The position numbers were made by a program, and so were the translations under genes. From the NCBI GenBank assembly GCA_956465555.1, contig OY101126.1:724501-788500 (forward strand): 64,000 nt of DNA. The letters are read 5' to 3'. The notes beneath the pieces are model-generated. The model searched no databases, was not told the DNA's origin, and worked only from the letters and a program-made list of their open reading frames with translations. Below, in pieces: positions 1 through 9,888 of the stretch; positions within the stretch are counted from its first letter, which is position 1, and every line of letters begins with the position of its first letter. The stretch comes from Nitzschia sp. pyKryTriq1 (lineage: Eukaryota > Bacillariophyta > Bacillariophyceae > Bacillariales > Bacillariaceae).

Positions 1-2
1 TG

Positions 3-512
3 TCGTCTCAAAATAGAAATTATGGAGACGCAGGATGCTCCCTAGCTCACCTGTTGCTGTGGCAAGAAAAGTTGATTGACGACCCCCACCAAGATTATTT
101 GTTTGTATTTGAAGACGACGTTCGCTTGTTGAGACCTCTGCGTCAGAACAGTCGTCGCAAGAGCAGTACTCGTGACGACGAGAAGAATACCTACCCCATC
201 ATTCAAGCTCCCGATGTCGCTGATATTGTCTTCTTGATAGACTATGCTTTGAAACGAGTGGATGTGCCATGGGAAAGCTCAACGGACGAACATGCGGTGA
301 GGGTCATTGGTGGTTTTGGGGCACAAGGTTACATCATCACTCGAGCCGGTGCTCTCAAAATGATCGACTGGCTCCAAACCAGTCGTAAGCCACTGGACCT
401 TTCGTTCTTTGCTGCATCCTCCATGAAAGTTTACTTGCCAATATCAAGCCAGTGGCCAGCGGTTCAACATGTTCCAAAAGGTTCGGCAAGACTAGGACTC
501 AACGAAAAGTGA
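3..512 (+). CDS. GT25-like glycosyltransferase, 5' partial
   Basis: An open frame runs in from the left edge, so the true start lies outside the window. The 169 visible residues contain GCSLAHLLLWQ followed by DYLFVFEDDV. This is the layout of glycosyltransferase family 25 (LPS and collagen galactosyltransferase-like), where a G-C-x-x-S-H-like helix precedes an acidic EDD metal and sugar-nucleotide motif. A later segment, GGFGAQGYIITRAGALKMIDWL, is the usual family helix after the acceptor region (seen here as two adjoining pieces). No internal ATG gives a sensible start and the family core clearly extends upstream. The protein probably acts in the ER or Golgi, but any targeting signal would lie before the window. 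It converges with the next gene, 54 bases from stop to stop. Confidence 0.62.
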   Translation, partial: SSQNRNYGDAGCSLAHLLLWQEKLIDDPHQDYLFVFEDDVRLLRPLRQNSRRKSSTRDDEKNTYPIIQAPDVADIVFLIDYALKRVDVPWESSTDEHAVRVIGGFGAQGYIITRAGALKMIDWLQTSRKPLDLSFFAASSMKVYLPISSQWPAVQHVPKGSARLGLNEK

Positions 513-566
513 ATCATCAGCGAATCGAATCTGCCCTAGAATCATCGTCATCATAATATGTCGTCG

Positions 567-1685
567 TCAGTCCTGTTTTCGTATCGAGGAATTGGGTGCA
601 CGCCGATAACTTTCCAAGACGGCCTTGCGTCGGGTAAAACATTCAAAGATGCTTTCTTCTACCAATTCTGGAAAATCGCGACCAAACCGAGAGCAATCGA
701 AGGAATGTTCCCGTGATGCCACTTGCAGCAAATAGTCTGCCGCATCGAGATACGGCAACTCAATGTAGAAAAAGTTATTCCACGCCGCCAACCAATGTAC
801 AAAGGTCACAAACCAAGTCACCACCCAAACCGGAATCCAGAATGAATAGATGCGATAGGCTCTTCGAAACTCTTGCAAGTAATACCCATACGGCACTCGT
901 TCCAATGAGAGCGGTCTCGTGTAGTAGTATACAGTCTTGATGGAAGAAACTCTCCCATCGCCGTCGTGTTGTTTTTCAGCTCGAGCAAGAATCAAATCAA
1001 TGGCTCGAGACACATTCGCACTGGAATTGCAATCAATTGCCAAGGGCAGATAGCATCCGATCCGGTATTGGAGCTCCAATGCACTACATTGAATACAAGA
1101 TGCTTCATCCGAAAAGATGGCACTGAGTCGCAGGTGACAACATGGCACTTGGTGTTTCTCGCAAATTTCCGTAATTTCTTCTTCGGACCGTCGTTTGAAG
1201 CGATCATAGGGCGCGCGATACCCCGAGACGTCCTGAGGAAAGGCAGTGTCGGTTTCGGACCAAAACTCTTGACTTTGCAAGTGATTAGCAGCCGCGACCG
1301 AGGAGATGTGCAGCACAAATTTTAGTTGTTCTTTCAATCGATTGCACACGCCATTCAGGAAGATCTCCAAACCCCTTACCATTGGATCATGGACTCTTGT
1401 ATTTCGCGTGTAGGGAGCAAAAAGGAGCGGTCGCACACCCACGACTATAGTCGCAATATTCCGAAATCGGTTCACCAGAGCTGCGACTTGAGCATCAGTG
1501 ATCCGTGTTAAATCCAACGACACAAACGGGATAGATTGCTCTTGAACCCACTGGGGCGGTCTAGACTCCAGTCCCGAGAAAACCAGATTATGGGGTCCAA
1601 ACTGGTTCACATAGGTTCGAGCCAAGCTCGAGGTTCCTCCTAGCCACAAAGCTACGCCCTTTCTCTGCGTGGAGAGCTCCTTCAT
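567..1685 (-). CDS. Extended SDR, epimerase/3-beta-HSD-like, with membrane segment
   Basis: A single-exon protein of 372 residues. The N-terminus has a Rossmann-type beta strand and a glycine-rich turn (ALWLGGTSSLA, residues 12-22), though not the classic TGxxGxxG. Serines at ISS (127-129) and a Y-x3-K pair (Y160, K164 in YDRFK) match the catalytic set of extended short-chain dehydrogenases. Residues 280-302 form a Trp- and Val-rich hydrophobic stretch that could anchor the enzyme in a membrane, as in 3-beta-hydroxysteroid dehydrogenases. Substrate and cofactor cannot be read from the sequence. The ATG at the upstream end is the first in frame. The degenerate nucleotide loop means it could also be an atypical NmrA-like member. 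Confidence 0.6.
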   Translation of the reverse strand: MKELSTQRKGVALWLGGTSSLARTYVNQFGPHNLVFSGLESRPPQWVQEQSIPFVSLDLTRITDAQVAALVNRFRNIATIVVGVRPLLFAPYTRNTRVHDPMVRGLEIFLNGVCNRLKEQLKFVLHISSVAAANHLQSQEFWSETDTAFPQDVSGYRAPYDRFKRRSEEEITEICEKHQVPCCHLRLSAIFSDEASCIQCSALELQYRIGCYLPLAIDCNSSANVSRAIDLILARAEKQHDGDGRVSSIKTVYYYTRPLSLERVPYGYYLQEFRRAYRIYSFWIPVWVVTWFVTFVHWLAAWNNFFYIELPYLDAADYLLQVASREHSFDCSRFGRDFPELVEESIFECFTRRKAVLESYRRAPNSSIRKQD

Positions 1686-3183
1686 GGCGGTGGCGTTATG
1701 TTGACAGAGACGGTTCTCTTCACTAGAGAGATAGGAGTAGCGATAGATGAAGATATCAAGATTGCCGTTGTGAAATTTATGAGAGGTTCAAAATACCTGT
1801 ACAAGGACTGTATCGGTATGTACCGGGTACCGGTACTCTGCTGTAGTAGAGAGTTGGAAGAGATAATGAAAAAAATGCGTTCATGCCGCTCAAATAAATA
1901 AAATGGGGGCGCTGGTGAAAATTCCGTGCTGCTGCACGGCAACTTGATTTCCGCGCGTGAGCGCGGAAAAAAATATTTAGGCTCATAACCTATTGAAATT
2001 CTTGCCGGCGACGCCCCATTTCTCGCCAGAGTGCCACTCGTTTCACGCGATAGCACGCGCGGGAAAATATTTTATGCCATTATTTCACGCGATAGCGCTA
2101 GTAATAGACATTATTTCATACAATATCACACGATAGCGCTAGTAATAGACATTATTTCATACAATATCACGCGATAGCGCTAGTAATAGACATTATTTCA
2201 TACAATATCACACGATAGCGCTAGTAATAGACATTATTTCATACAATATCACGCGATAGCGCTAGTAATAGACATTATTTCATACAATATCACGCGATAG
2301 CGCTAGTAATAGACATTATTTCATACAATATCACGCGATAGCGCTAGTAATAGACATTATGGCATGAATCACATCTATCGTCGTAGAAATAGAAATCTTT
2401 CACGCGATAGCACTACGGCCATCATGTTATGATATTTGGCTTCACGAGATAGCGCGTGGATTTTCGGTCATCGATCATCGGTCGTTCACAAACACAACAA
2501 CATAATACGACAACTGCACAACCTCATCTTCCAGTAGTTGTATCTCGACCAATTCTGGAAATGAATGGTTATCATCATTGTTGTGGAGATAGAGAGACGG
2601 AATCCTTTGAGATGAAGCATTGGCAGCAGAAACCAGGCTGGAGCTAAATTTCTAGATTATGTTATTGACTTCACGTTTGTATGTCTAAATATTTCTATTA
2701 TGTTTTCTTCTCTATCTAAATTTGTAGATTATGTTCCATCAGCATGGAATGGTGACCCGGGCGCTGCCATCCGCCCGCCCGCCCGCCCGCCGCCGGATGA
2801 TCGGCAAAAAGATATAGCGCTGGTTTTCACATGTCCGAGGTGTGTCTGATGGGCTATTTAACCATATGAGGACAGTCTGATTTCGTATTTAACCAAAAAA
2901 TGATCTATTCAGAAATGTAGATAAACATGTCGCCAGTTCTCGCTACCTCTTTAACTAACCCAAAGTACTTAGAAGAACGGGGCAGTTGGAGACAGTTGGG
3001 GATTATCCTCTTTCTTGCCGGTAAACCGTCGAAAAATCCAATCCAGGATACAACATCCCGGTACTGCCGATGTACACTTCGTCCAACGTCCCAGTATTGT
3101 CGACCACAACTTCCAACGTTGCACTGTAGTATTGGGTGGTTGATCTTGTGGACCAACCATTGTTTGCTTTCCACCCTGAAACC
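1686..3183. other. Intergenic region with minisatellite and GC tract
   Basis: No convincing gene. It holds a perfect 9-bp inverted repeat with a GTGA loop (TTTCCGCGC at 1948-1956 and GCGCGGAAA at 1961-1969) and the 41-bp tandem array listed separately. Further single copies of the word TTCACGCGATAGC or close variants lie near 2041, 2399 and 2441. A run of GCCC units occurs near 2770-2792. Several short overlapping frames in 2905-3300 lie upstream of the next start codon and look like leader sequence. GTACCGGTAC-type words occur near 1820-1840. Confidence 0.6.
2086..2360. repeat. 41-bp tandem repeat, about 6.7 units
   Basis: Units begin at 2086, 2127, 2168, 2209, 2250, 2291 and 2332, the last being partial. 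Each starts with CACGCGATAGCGCTAGTAAT. Units are almost identical; the main visible variation is CACACG against CACGCG at the unit start, in units 2 and 4. Such homogeneity implies recent expansion or ongoing gene conversion. Single diverged copies of the unit's first half flank the array. Confidence 0.95.
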
Positions 3184-6162
3184 ATGGCGAGGAAAGATAG
3201 AGATTCGAACCGTCGTGGTGGGCGTAAAACGTGGGTTGTCGATGAAATTGATGGAAACGAACGAAACGACAAAAAATATGATCACATTGTCACGAACCTG
3301 AGTGCGGGTACCGAGGATAGTTCACTTGCTCATGGGTCGGAATTGGGAAGCGAAAATTCACGCTACACCAGTGATGATGACTCCGCCTCTTCTGGTATTG
3401 TCGGGAGCTCGTCTGATTCTGAGTCCTACCTTTCCTCGGTTTTGGACGATTTGGAGTTGGGCGCCGACACTCAAGAATTGCTGGAAAACGACGAGCTACT
3501 CACGACCTTGTCGTATGAGTCTAGGCAAGGAATGGTGGGGGGCTGGCTCGACTTTGCTTGTGGTTGGATGGATAAGCCAAACTTGTGTGCTATGCCATTG
3601 GTTGGTGGAAGTCAGACATCGTTACTCCGCCAAAGCAAGGCTGCAAAGGCCATCCAAAGGGTAAAGCTGAACGAAACGTTCAAAAAGGCCGCCGATAACG
3701 CTTCGGCTTCATATGAGAAGAAGAACAAATCGGACGTGGAAAGAATTCAGCGTGATGTCGCGAAGGCAGCAGCAGCCGCTGCCGAAACTGTCCGAAAGCA
3801 AGAGATACAGCCCTCTGAGTTGCCCTTAATTCGGGAAGAAAAGGATGACAATGACTTTCCTAGAAAGAAAGAATTCATGCGCGTCTATAAAAGCGTGGAC
3901 GACCGACGTGATGAGGAAATTGAAGCGAAGATGAAACAAGTGTCTGCTCGAGCGGCAGAAATTCTGAAGAATACGATAGAAGCGCGAGCAAAAACGCCAA
4001 AAGAGGAGGTAAGAACAAACCAAAAGTACTCGTCGTCTGTGTCGAAAAATAATACATCTAACATAATGTCTCATTTGTGCTTATAGCATGCCCAATCGTC
4101 ACCGCAAATACTTTCTCATGTGGATTTACGAAAGAAAGTGTTCGATCAGCTTGCACGGGATCGTGGCACTTCTTCCGACGAAGACAGTCTTCTGAAAAGC
4201 GAACCAAGTCACACTTCTGTTGATACTAATGTTGACCAGGTGGTCCAACAAGAAGCAAGGGAGCTATCGACGAGCCCTGTGCGGTCAGCCCAGTCAGTAG
4301 TGGCCAGAGAAACATCGGATAGCACCGTCGCTACTGGAGAAATCGTTCATGTCGAGGAAGTCACAATAGTGGCGGGGAGAACGCAAGCACCGGAAGACGA
4401 TGAAATCGAATCTCTCAATGGTGTGAAACGATCTGCTTCTCCATCTTCGCCCTCAAAAGAGCAAGAATCGCCAGATTCTGATGGATCCCTTGTTGCGACC
4501 ATCCCTTCTATTACCGACCTCACCCACATCGACGACGACAATGACAACGAAGAAGCCCAGGGGGATAGCAACAACAACAAACGAAGCGAACACCAAGAGT
4601 CTCCTCAAACGCCCAAGTCTATAAGAAAGGCCACCCCCAAGAGATCGGCAAGACTTGCAGCTTTGCACAGGAACGATCTTGGCAAGAGAGATTCTGACTT
4701 TATTGACGTTTTTGAGCTCGATGACGAAGATTCATGGACTCCTGGCGAAAGGAGAGACCACACGCCTTCCAGGTCGAATCGCGATTCGCATCAAGACAAC
4801 TTCGTCGACCGACGATCTGCGGATCGTAGTCCCATCAAGTCCACCCGTGCTTCCTTATTCGGCGCGAATGTTCCAACCGACGACATTCAAGAGGAACAGA
4901 GGCGAACGCAGAGAGCACCAAGAGATGCGTCCTTCAACGATCCAAGAGCGCGCGAGGCCTTTGCTGGTCTCCGTCGGGGGCGTCTCGGGACAGGAGAGGA
5001 ACTCCACGACAGGAAATCCGAGGAGCTAGCCGAGCGCGATGACATCATCGAGGCAGAAGTGGCCCTGATGAGGAGTAAAAGTCGTGAGTCACGCCAGCTT
5101 AGAAATATGGCCATGGCATCAAGACAACGTGTGACCGAGGCTACGTTTGCCTCCAATATGGACGATATTCGACACTCAGATTCGTCTTCCCGGCGGTCCA
5201 GTCACTTGATTGCAGTGCGAAGTATAGATGAAGCCCAACGGCTCCGAAATGAAAGAGCCCGCGAGATGCATGACTCGGCCATTCACAGGCCCAAGAGTCG
5301 AGAGCGGCCCCGAGAGTCGGCTAAGTACAGTCATCTGACACCGGCCACGCCGGAAAACCCCATGGATGTTCATCAATATTTGAAATCACGGATGCCGGAA
5401 CATGAATTGGCTTCTCGCTCCTATCATCAGCAATACGACTCTCGAACAGAACGTCGCCCATCAACTGGTCGACAGTCTTCTGGTCGTGACCAAGAGTCGT
5501 ACAATAGCGTCATCATCAATCGTTCCAAGAGTCGCGACGGAAACTCGGAGTACGTGGAAGAACGAGGTACTGATCGATACACAAATGACAACAATGGAAG
5601 AGGTGGACTTCTCCGGGGCCGAGATATGAGAGATGACAGCGATACCATGTACAATTCAAACAGGAATGAACCGTCTAACTATATCAATCTTGAACACTAC
5701 GAGGAGAATCGATCGCGACGAAGAGAGAGGACAGGTCTACGCAGCGAAAGTGAGCAGATGATGGAGTTGAGAAAGCTGGAGCAGAAAATCAACAAACAAC
5801 TGAGCTCACACGAAATTGGTTGGGATGAGCGATCCGTGCGCCATTTGGAGAAGAACCATGCCCAATCGTTCAAAGACGACGAAAAGCGAACCGACAAGCT
5901 CCAGCGAATCCGAAGCAAAAACTCTTCTCGCAGAGCGATATCTGGAGGCATGGAGGGGGGAGATGTCATGATCCCCGAATCCATGATGTCGCGAAACAGA
6001 AGCATTTCGCCCGAAAAGGGCGTGGATTTGCAAGATGGCCGAGCCAAGTACAACCACCTGAAAGTCTTGCGACAGTCGAGACAGATGCATAAATACATGC
6101 ATCGAACTGGAGGCGCTCGGACAAGTCGTCATGGCGTAGCGCCTCGACCAGAAGCGTACTAA
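3184..6162 (+). CDS. Large disordered RS-rich protein, two exons, unknown function
   Basis: Exons are 3184-4008 and 4087-6162, with a 78-bp phase-0 intron (GTAAGA ... TTATAG). The spliced protein has 966 residues. The ATG at 3184 sits in ACCATGG and is preferred over an upstream GTG in the same frame. The N-terminal part is acidic and Ser-rich (SSDSESYLSS), followed by a short ordered patch with Trp and Cys (GGWLDFACGWMDKPN). Next comes an IQ-like segment (AAKAIQRVKLNETF) and an Ala-rich helix. The second exon is very rich in R, S, E and D and repeats RSKSRE-type units several times (RSKSRES, RPKSRERPRES, RSKSRDG), ending in a basic His-containing tail. I recognise no enzyme domain. RS-type composition would fit a nuclear or cytoskeletal scaffold, but that is inference. 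Confidence 0.7.
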
Positions 6163-6470
6163 TCAGTTGAGGTGTGGAATCCAACCAGCACGCAGCTTGC
6201 GGCAGGCAGTTATTTTAGCAAAACAACATACATTCATAATCTTTTTGTTCTATCAGCCTGTAGGAGAGCATGTTCGTTCCGTTGTATTTACGCATGCAAG
6301 GGTATAGCCCCACTGCGACCCATACATACATAATTCAGAGTACTGTACGATTATGGTGATTTTCTTGACGAACGACATGCAATCCGATACCGTACAATAG
6401 TATATTGCTTTCTGGATATAATTGCTGCATTTCTCAGTTTACTTGTACAGAACTGTACTACATAATCCTT
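6163..6470. other. Intergenic, 3' ends of convergent genes
   Basis: AT-rich spacer between the stop codons of two convergent genes. It presumably carries both 3' untranslated regions. Nothing else is seen. Confidence 0.6.
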
Positions 6471-7400
6471 TTAGCGACTTGGCATGCCTGGGCCTCCCAC
6501 AATGGAATAGCCACCGTCAACATAGACTGTCTGCCCGGTGATTCCATTCGCTCCCTCGGTGGACAGGAAATGGACGGTGGAAGCAACTTGCTCAGCCGTT
6601 ATATTCCCCAAGGGGGCCCGGACTTCCATGTCACGTCGCATCTGATCGAATCCTGCAATTCCACCCTTTGCCGACAAGGTCGGTAACGGTCCAGCGCTTA
6701 CCGCATTCACCCGTATCCGAGAGGAGGACGCAGGCGAGGACGAGGACGACGACAACTCATGATCTGCTAGTTCCAAAGCTAACCCCCTCACAATACTCTC
6801 TAGACTCGCCTTGGCAGGGCCCATGGCATGGTATCCTGGAATGGCGCGAACCGCCCCGAGGTAGGAAAGTGCCGTAATGCTGCCCACAATTCTTCTTGTC
6901 CCATCTTCTCCCTCATCACCATCAACTCCTCCACGATGATGGTCCTCCCTCAAGAAGAAGAAGTCTTTTGTTTGTCGAGCCACTTGTATTAAAGAATATG
7001 CGGATATTTCGTGTGCCTGCAGAAAATCCTCCCGAGTTGACTGTAAAAGTGGTGTGGTTTTGATGTTGGGCGCATACGCCAACGAATGAACGACTGCCGA
7101 GAGTGGGGCGGGTTGATCATTGAGGATCCCCCCTAGCCGTTGCTGAAAGGGGGAGCAATGTTGGTCCGCGCTGCTAGCATTATCGTCCAAATCCTTGAGA
7201 ACATCGCACTCAAAACTGCCCAATATACTACTTTTATACTTGTCAAAAAGTGGCTGCGCTTTCGAAAGAATCTTTTCCGATTGACACGTCAAAACCACTT
7301 TCCAGCCGTTCCGAGCAAAGGTGTCCACACAGCTCCACGCGATAGAGCGTGGGTTGGCTAGCCCCATCACCAAAGCGACTTTGGTGGCTGGACCAGACAT
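6471..7400 (-). CDS. Enoyl-[acyl-carrier-protein] reductase-like SDR (FabI type)
   Basis: A 309-residue single-exon protein that follows FabI along its length. It has VMGLANPRSIAWSC at the NAD site (11-24), a HSLAYAP segment (105-111), and the FabI active-site block SITALSYLGAVRAIPGYHAM (174-193). The FabI tyrosine pair is at Y180 and Y190 with K197, at spacings of 10 and 7 as in bacterial FabI. SAGPLPTLSAKGG (235-247) and YVDGGYSIVG close the fold. It would reduce trans-2-enoyl thioesters with NADH in type II fatty acid synthesis. Two oddities are an acidic and His-rich insert at 151-170 and a poly-Ser insert at 217-227. No plastid presequence is visible; an in-frame stop lies just upstream of the ATG. 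Targeting would therefore need an unseen upstream exon, or this is a non-plastid paralog. Confidence 0.82.
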   Translation of the reverse strand: MSGPATKVALVMGLANPRSIAWSCVDTFARNGWKVVLTCQSEKILSKAQPLFDKYKSSILGSFECDVLKDLDDNASSADQHCSPFQQRLGGILNDQPAPLSAVVHSLAYAPNIKTTPLLQSTREDFLQAHEISAYSLIQVARQTKDFFFLREDHHRGGVDGDEGEDGTRRIVGSITALSYLGAVRAIPGYHAMGPAKASLESIVRGLALELADHELSSSSSSPASSSRIRVNAVSAGPLPTLSAKGGIAGFDQMRRDMEVRAPLGNITAEQVASTVHFLSTEGANGITGQTVYVDGGYSIVGGPGMPSR

Positions 7401-7908
7401 GCCACTAGTCTACTAGATTATAAGCTACTGCTCTAGATATTGGAGAGCGATACTTCGTCTGTACCTGGTACTGGTACTGTACCGTAGTGGATATGCAGGA
7501 CGTATACAAGGTAGTCCAACTGGTACCGGTACATGGCCATTTTAATTTTGTCCATTGTCATCAACTGTTAAAAAAAAACGAACGAAGAAAGACTGCGACT
7601 CGCTGGACCAAATCTTTCTTTCTTTCCCGCTGACTGGCTCGCTGCACCTTCCGAGCATGCCAGCTGCCGGTACAGTACTGGTACCGGTAGTCCGACCCCG
7701 CGCGCCCGTCATTTTCATTCGGGCCGATGATGACGACGAAACACGAACAACTGAAAAACAAGAAGCTACTGTAGCAAGGAGAAGGCGGTCGCTCCTTCAT
7801 ACAGCAGTACCTGGTACCGGTACCTGTAAAGCATCGACAAGTACTTGTAGTATACAGTACCGGTACAGTATTGCAGGAGTCCAACTCTCTATTACCAGGC
7901 ACTCCAAG
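7401..7908. promoter_or_regulatory. Shared divergent promoter region of two lipid genes
   Basis: This 508-bp spacer separates the starts of a FabI-like reductase (minus) and a sterol-desaturase-like gene (plus). It is packed with GTAC/CCGG palindromic words at about 7460-7535, 7668-7692 and 7805-7866, including TGGTACCGGTAC. No TATA box is convincing. An open frame reaching upstream of the desaturase ATG passes through these repeats and is judged non-coding. Confidence 0.45.
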
Positions 7909-9110
7909 ATGATTTCGAATCATAGATCTCTGGAACTAGGGATTCTAGTTTCCCTGGCTGTTCTCGCAGTATGCTGTGCTGGATTGTTCCAACGGAATGA
8001 AACGGCTCAATTTGCCGAAGAATCCCAACCATCGTCGAGTAAGTTCAGAAGTGGAATATTGTTGGCTCGGTTCGCATTGAGCACCAACTGTCTCTATTTG
8101 ATTTGAAAATGCATCCTCTCATTTTTTACTTCTTCCCCGATTTTATGACTGTAGTTCCATTTCCTGGAGTGGGATGGATTGACCGCATGGCCACGGCATC
8201 GAACAAGATCACGCTGGAATCCGGAGAGACGTACTCTTCCGCGTATGCCGCACTGCTGTATGGGGCTCCTTTGGAGAATCCGTGCCGTAATTTCAATGCT
8301 TGGGTGAACTCCTTTTTCTTTGGCAATGGCCTTACAGCATCTATGATTCACAAGGTTGGTATTGAATGGGCCCACTATCTTCTTTGCTACATGCGCAATT
8401 TCTTGGGAGCCATGTTTGTGTATTATGGCACGGGCGCCGTCTTCCACTACTTTTGTTACGTTCATCCGATGAGCAAGGAGATCTTCAAAGAGCGAACTCG
8501 ACCGTCATCCGAAGTCATCTGGAATCAGATCAGTCTATCGCAAAAGAGTATGTTTGTGTATGTCTTTCTGCCGGTTGGGGACGAATTCTTGGTCGAATCG
8601 GGATGGACCAAGACGTATTTCACTATTGACGAAATTGGAGGTTGGCCACAGTACTTTGCTTCCATGCTCTTCTACTTTGCCTGTGTCGAAATTGGAATTT
8701 ACTGGATGCATCGAACACTTCACACGAACAAGTGGATGTACAAGTACATTCATATGAAGCATCATCAGTACAAAAAGGCAGAAACACTCACGCCCTGGGC
8801 CAGCATTGCCTTTAATCCAGTGGACGGTATGCTTCAAGCGTGCCCGTACGTGTTGTGTCAATTCTTTGCACCGTGCCATTATTTGACCCACTTTGGATTG
8901 CTCTTCTTCACGGCCATCTGGGCTACGTATATTCATGATTCTATGGACTGGAACGTCGACCCTATTATGGGGTCCAAGTACCACACGGTTCATCACACTC
9001 ACTACATTTACAACTACGGACAAGTCTTCACCTTCTGTGATCGTTTCTGGGGTACTTTTCGAGAGCCAGAAGGGCCTACGGGAGTTCCAACCAAGCGAAA
9101 AGGCCAGTAA
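7909..9110 (+). CDS. C5-sterol desaturase / lathosterol oxidase-like, two exons
   Basis: Exons are 7909-8038 and 8155-9110, with a 116-bp intron (GTAAGT ... CTGTAG) in phase 1; the protein has 361 residues. The first exon gives a signal-anchor-like hydrophobic N-terminus. Three histidine boxes of the fatty acid hydroxylase superfamily are intact: HRTLH (229-233), HMKHH (243-247) and HTVHH (320-324), followed by THYIYNYGQVFTFCDRFWGTF. This di-iron arrangement is typical of ERG3/SC5D enzymes, which introduce the C5 double bond of sterols in the ER membrane. Several hydrophobic segments lie between the boxes. A C4-methyl oxidase or another hydroxylase is possible, but the last block is closest to lathosterol oxidase. 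Confidence 0.85.
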
Positions 9111-9888
9111 ATCACGTTTACCTTGGTGTTTGTGGCATACCAAAAATGCAGTCAGTCAGTCAGTCAGTCAGTCAATCAGTCGTACTATCAGTACAGTAGG
9201 CCTACCGGTACTGTCTTGGATATTTGGGTAATTGTTAACTGTGTAATATCATCCTGAACCAGTACTACTTGGTTTGATCTCTGCTCCTCTTCAACAGAAA
9301 AATACCTATAGATGGTGGAGGACTCTCTCTAGAGAGAGAGCTAGCCCTCTCTCTCTACTCTACTAGATCTACTAGAGAGGGCTCTACTCTCTGGTAGTCT
9401 AATAGTACCTGGTAGTCTCTACCGGTACTGCCGAGAGAGAGTGGAGAGACACGAGAGAACGTCGCCGTCTTGCCGATGCATTACCGGTACGTAGTATGTA
9501 CAGTACAAGTACGTACCTGGTACAGTACTGGTACGGTACATTACAGTCTACACCGGTACGAGTGTGCGGTATTTGAACGCACGACGTTATCGCGCCTGTT
9601 CGGAGGGACAGATGTAGCGCTTTTATGGAACCCGGATCTGCCTCCAACGCCTCGCACCTCTCATCTTACTTCATTCGTTGCTTTTGCAGCGAGCCGGCCG
9701 AGTGTCAAAAATTGTTGAATTCACGATGTCAACGCATCATGATAGACGAGCCGCGTAAGTAGTCATTCGTTCGATGTGTTGGCGTCCGAACACATTCACG
9801 ACTTCGACTTACCCTTTGATTCCGAGTGAAGGACCCTCCACAAAGGCCTATTGTGCGAAAATAAATTAGAAGTAGTATACCAGCCACC
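9111..9888. other. Intergenic, repeat-rich
   Basis: Holds a CAGT microsatellite, a CT/AG-rich stretch with short inverted repeats around 9315-9395, and dense GTAC/CCGG words at 9200-9215 and 9415-9560. No gene is seen. Confidence 0.6.
9149..9172. repeat. (CAGT)6 microsatellite
   Basis: Six perfect CAGT units, followed by degenerate copies (CAATCAGT). Confidence 0.95.

Noticed and set aside
2086-2360. CRISPR-like array
   Set aside because: The repeat is continuous with no unique spacers, and the genome is eukaryotic.
2905-3301. Several 60-126 codon frames on both strands
   Set aside because: Mutually overlapping, without motifs, just upstream of the RS-rich gene start; probably promoter and leader.
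7555-7908. N-terminal extension of the sterol-desaturase frame
   Set aside because: It is read through GTAC/CCGG repeats and has low-complexity composition; the ATG at 7909 gives a clean hydrophobic N-terminus.
9560-9640. tRNA-like stretch on the minus strand (GTGCGTTCAAATACCGCAC)
   Set aside because: The T-arm-like loop is nine bases instead of seven, and no anticodon stem or acceptor stem pairs with it.
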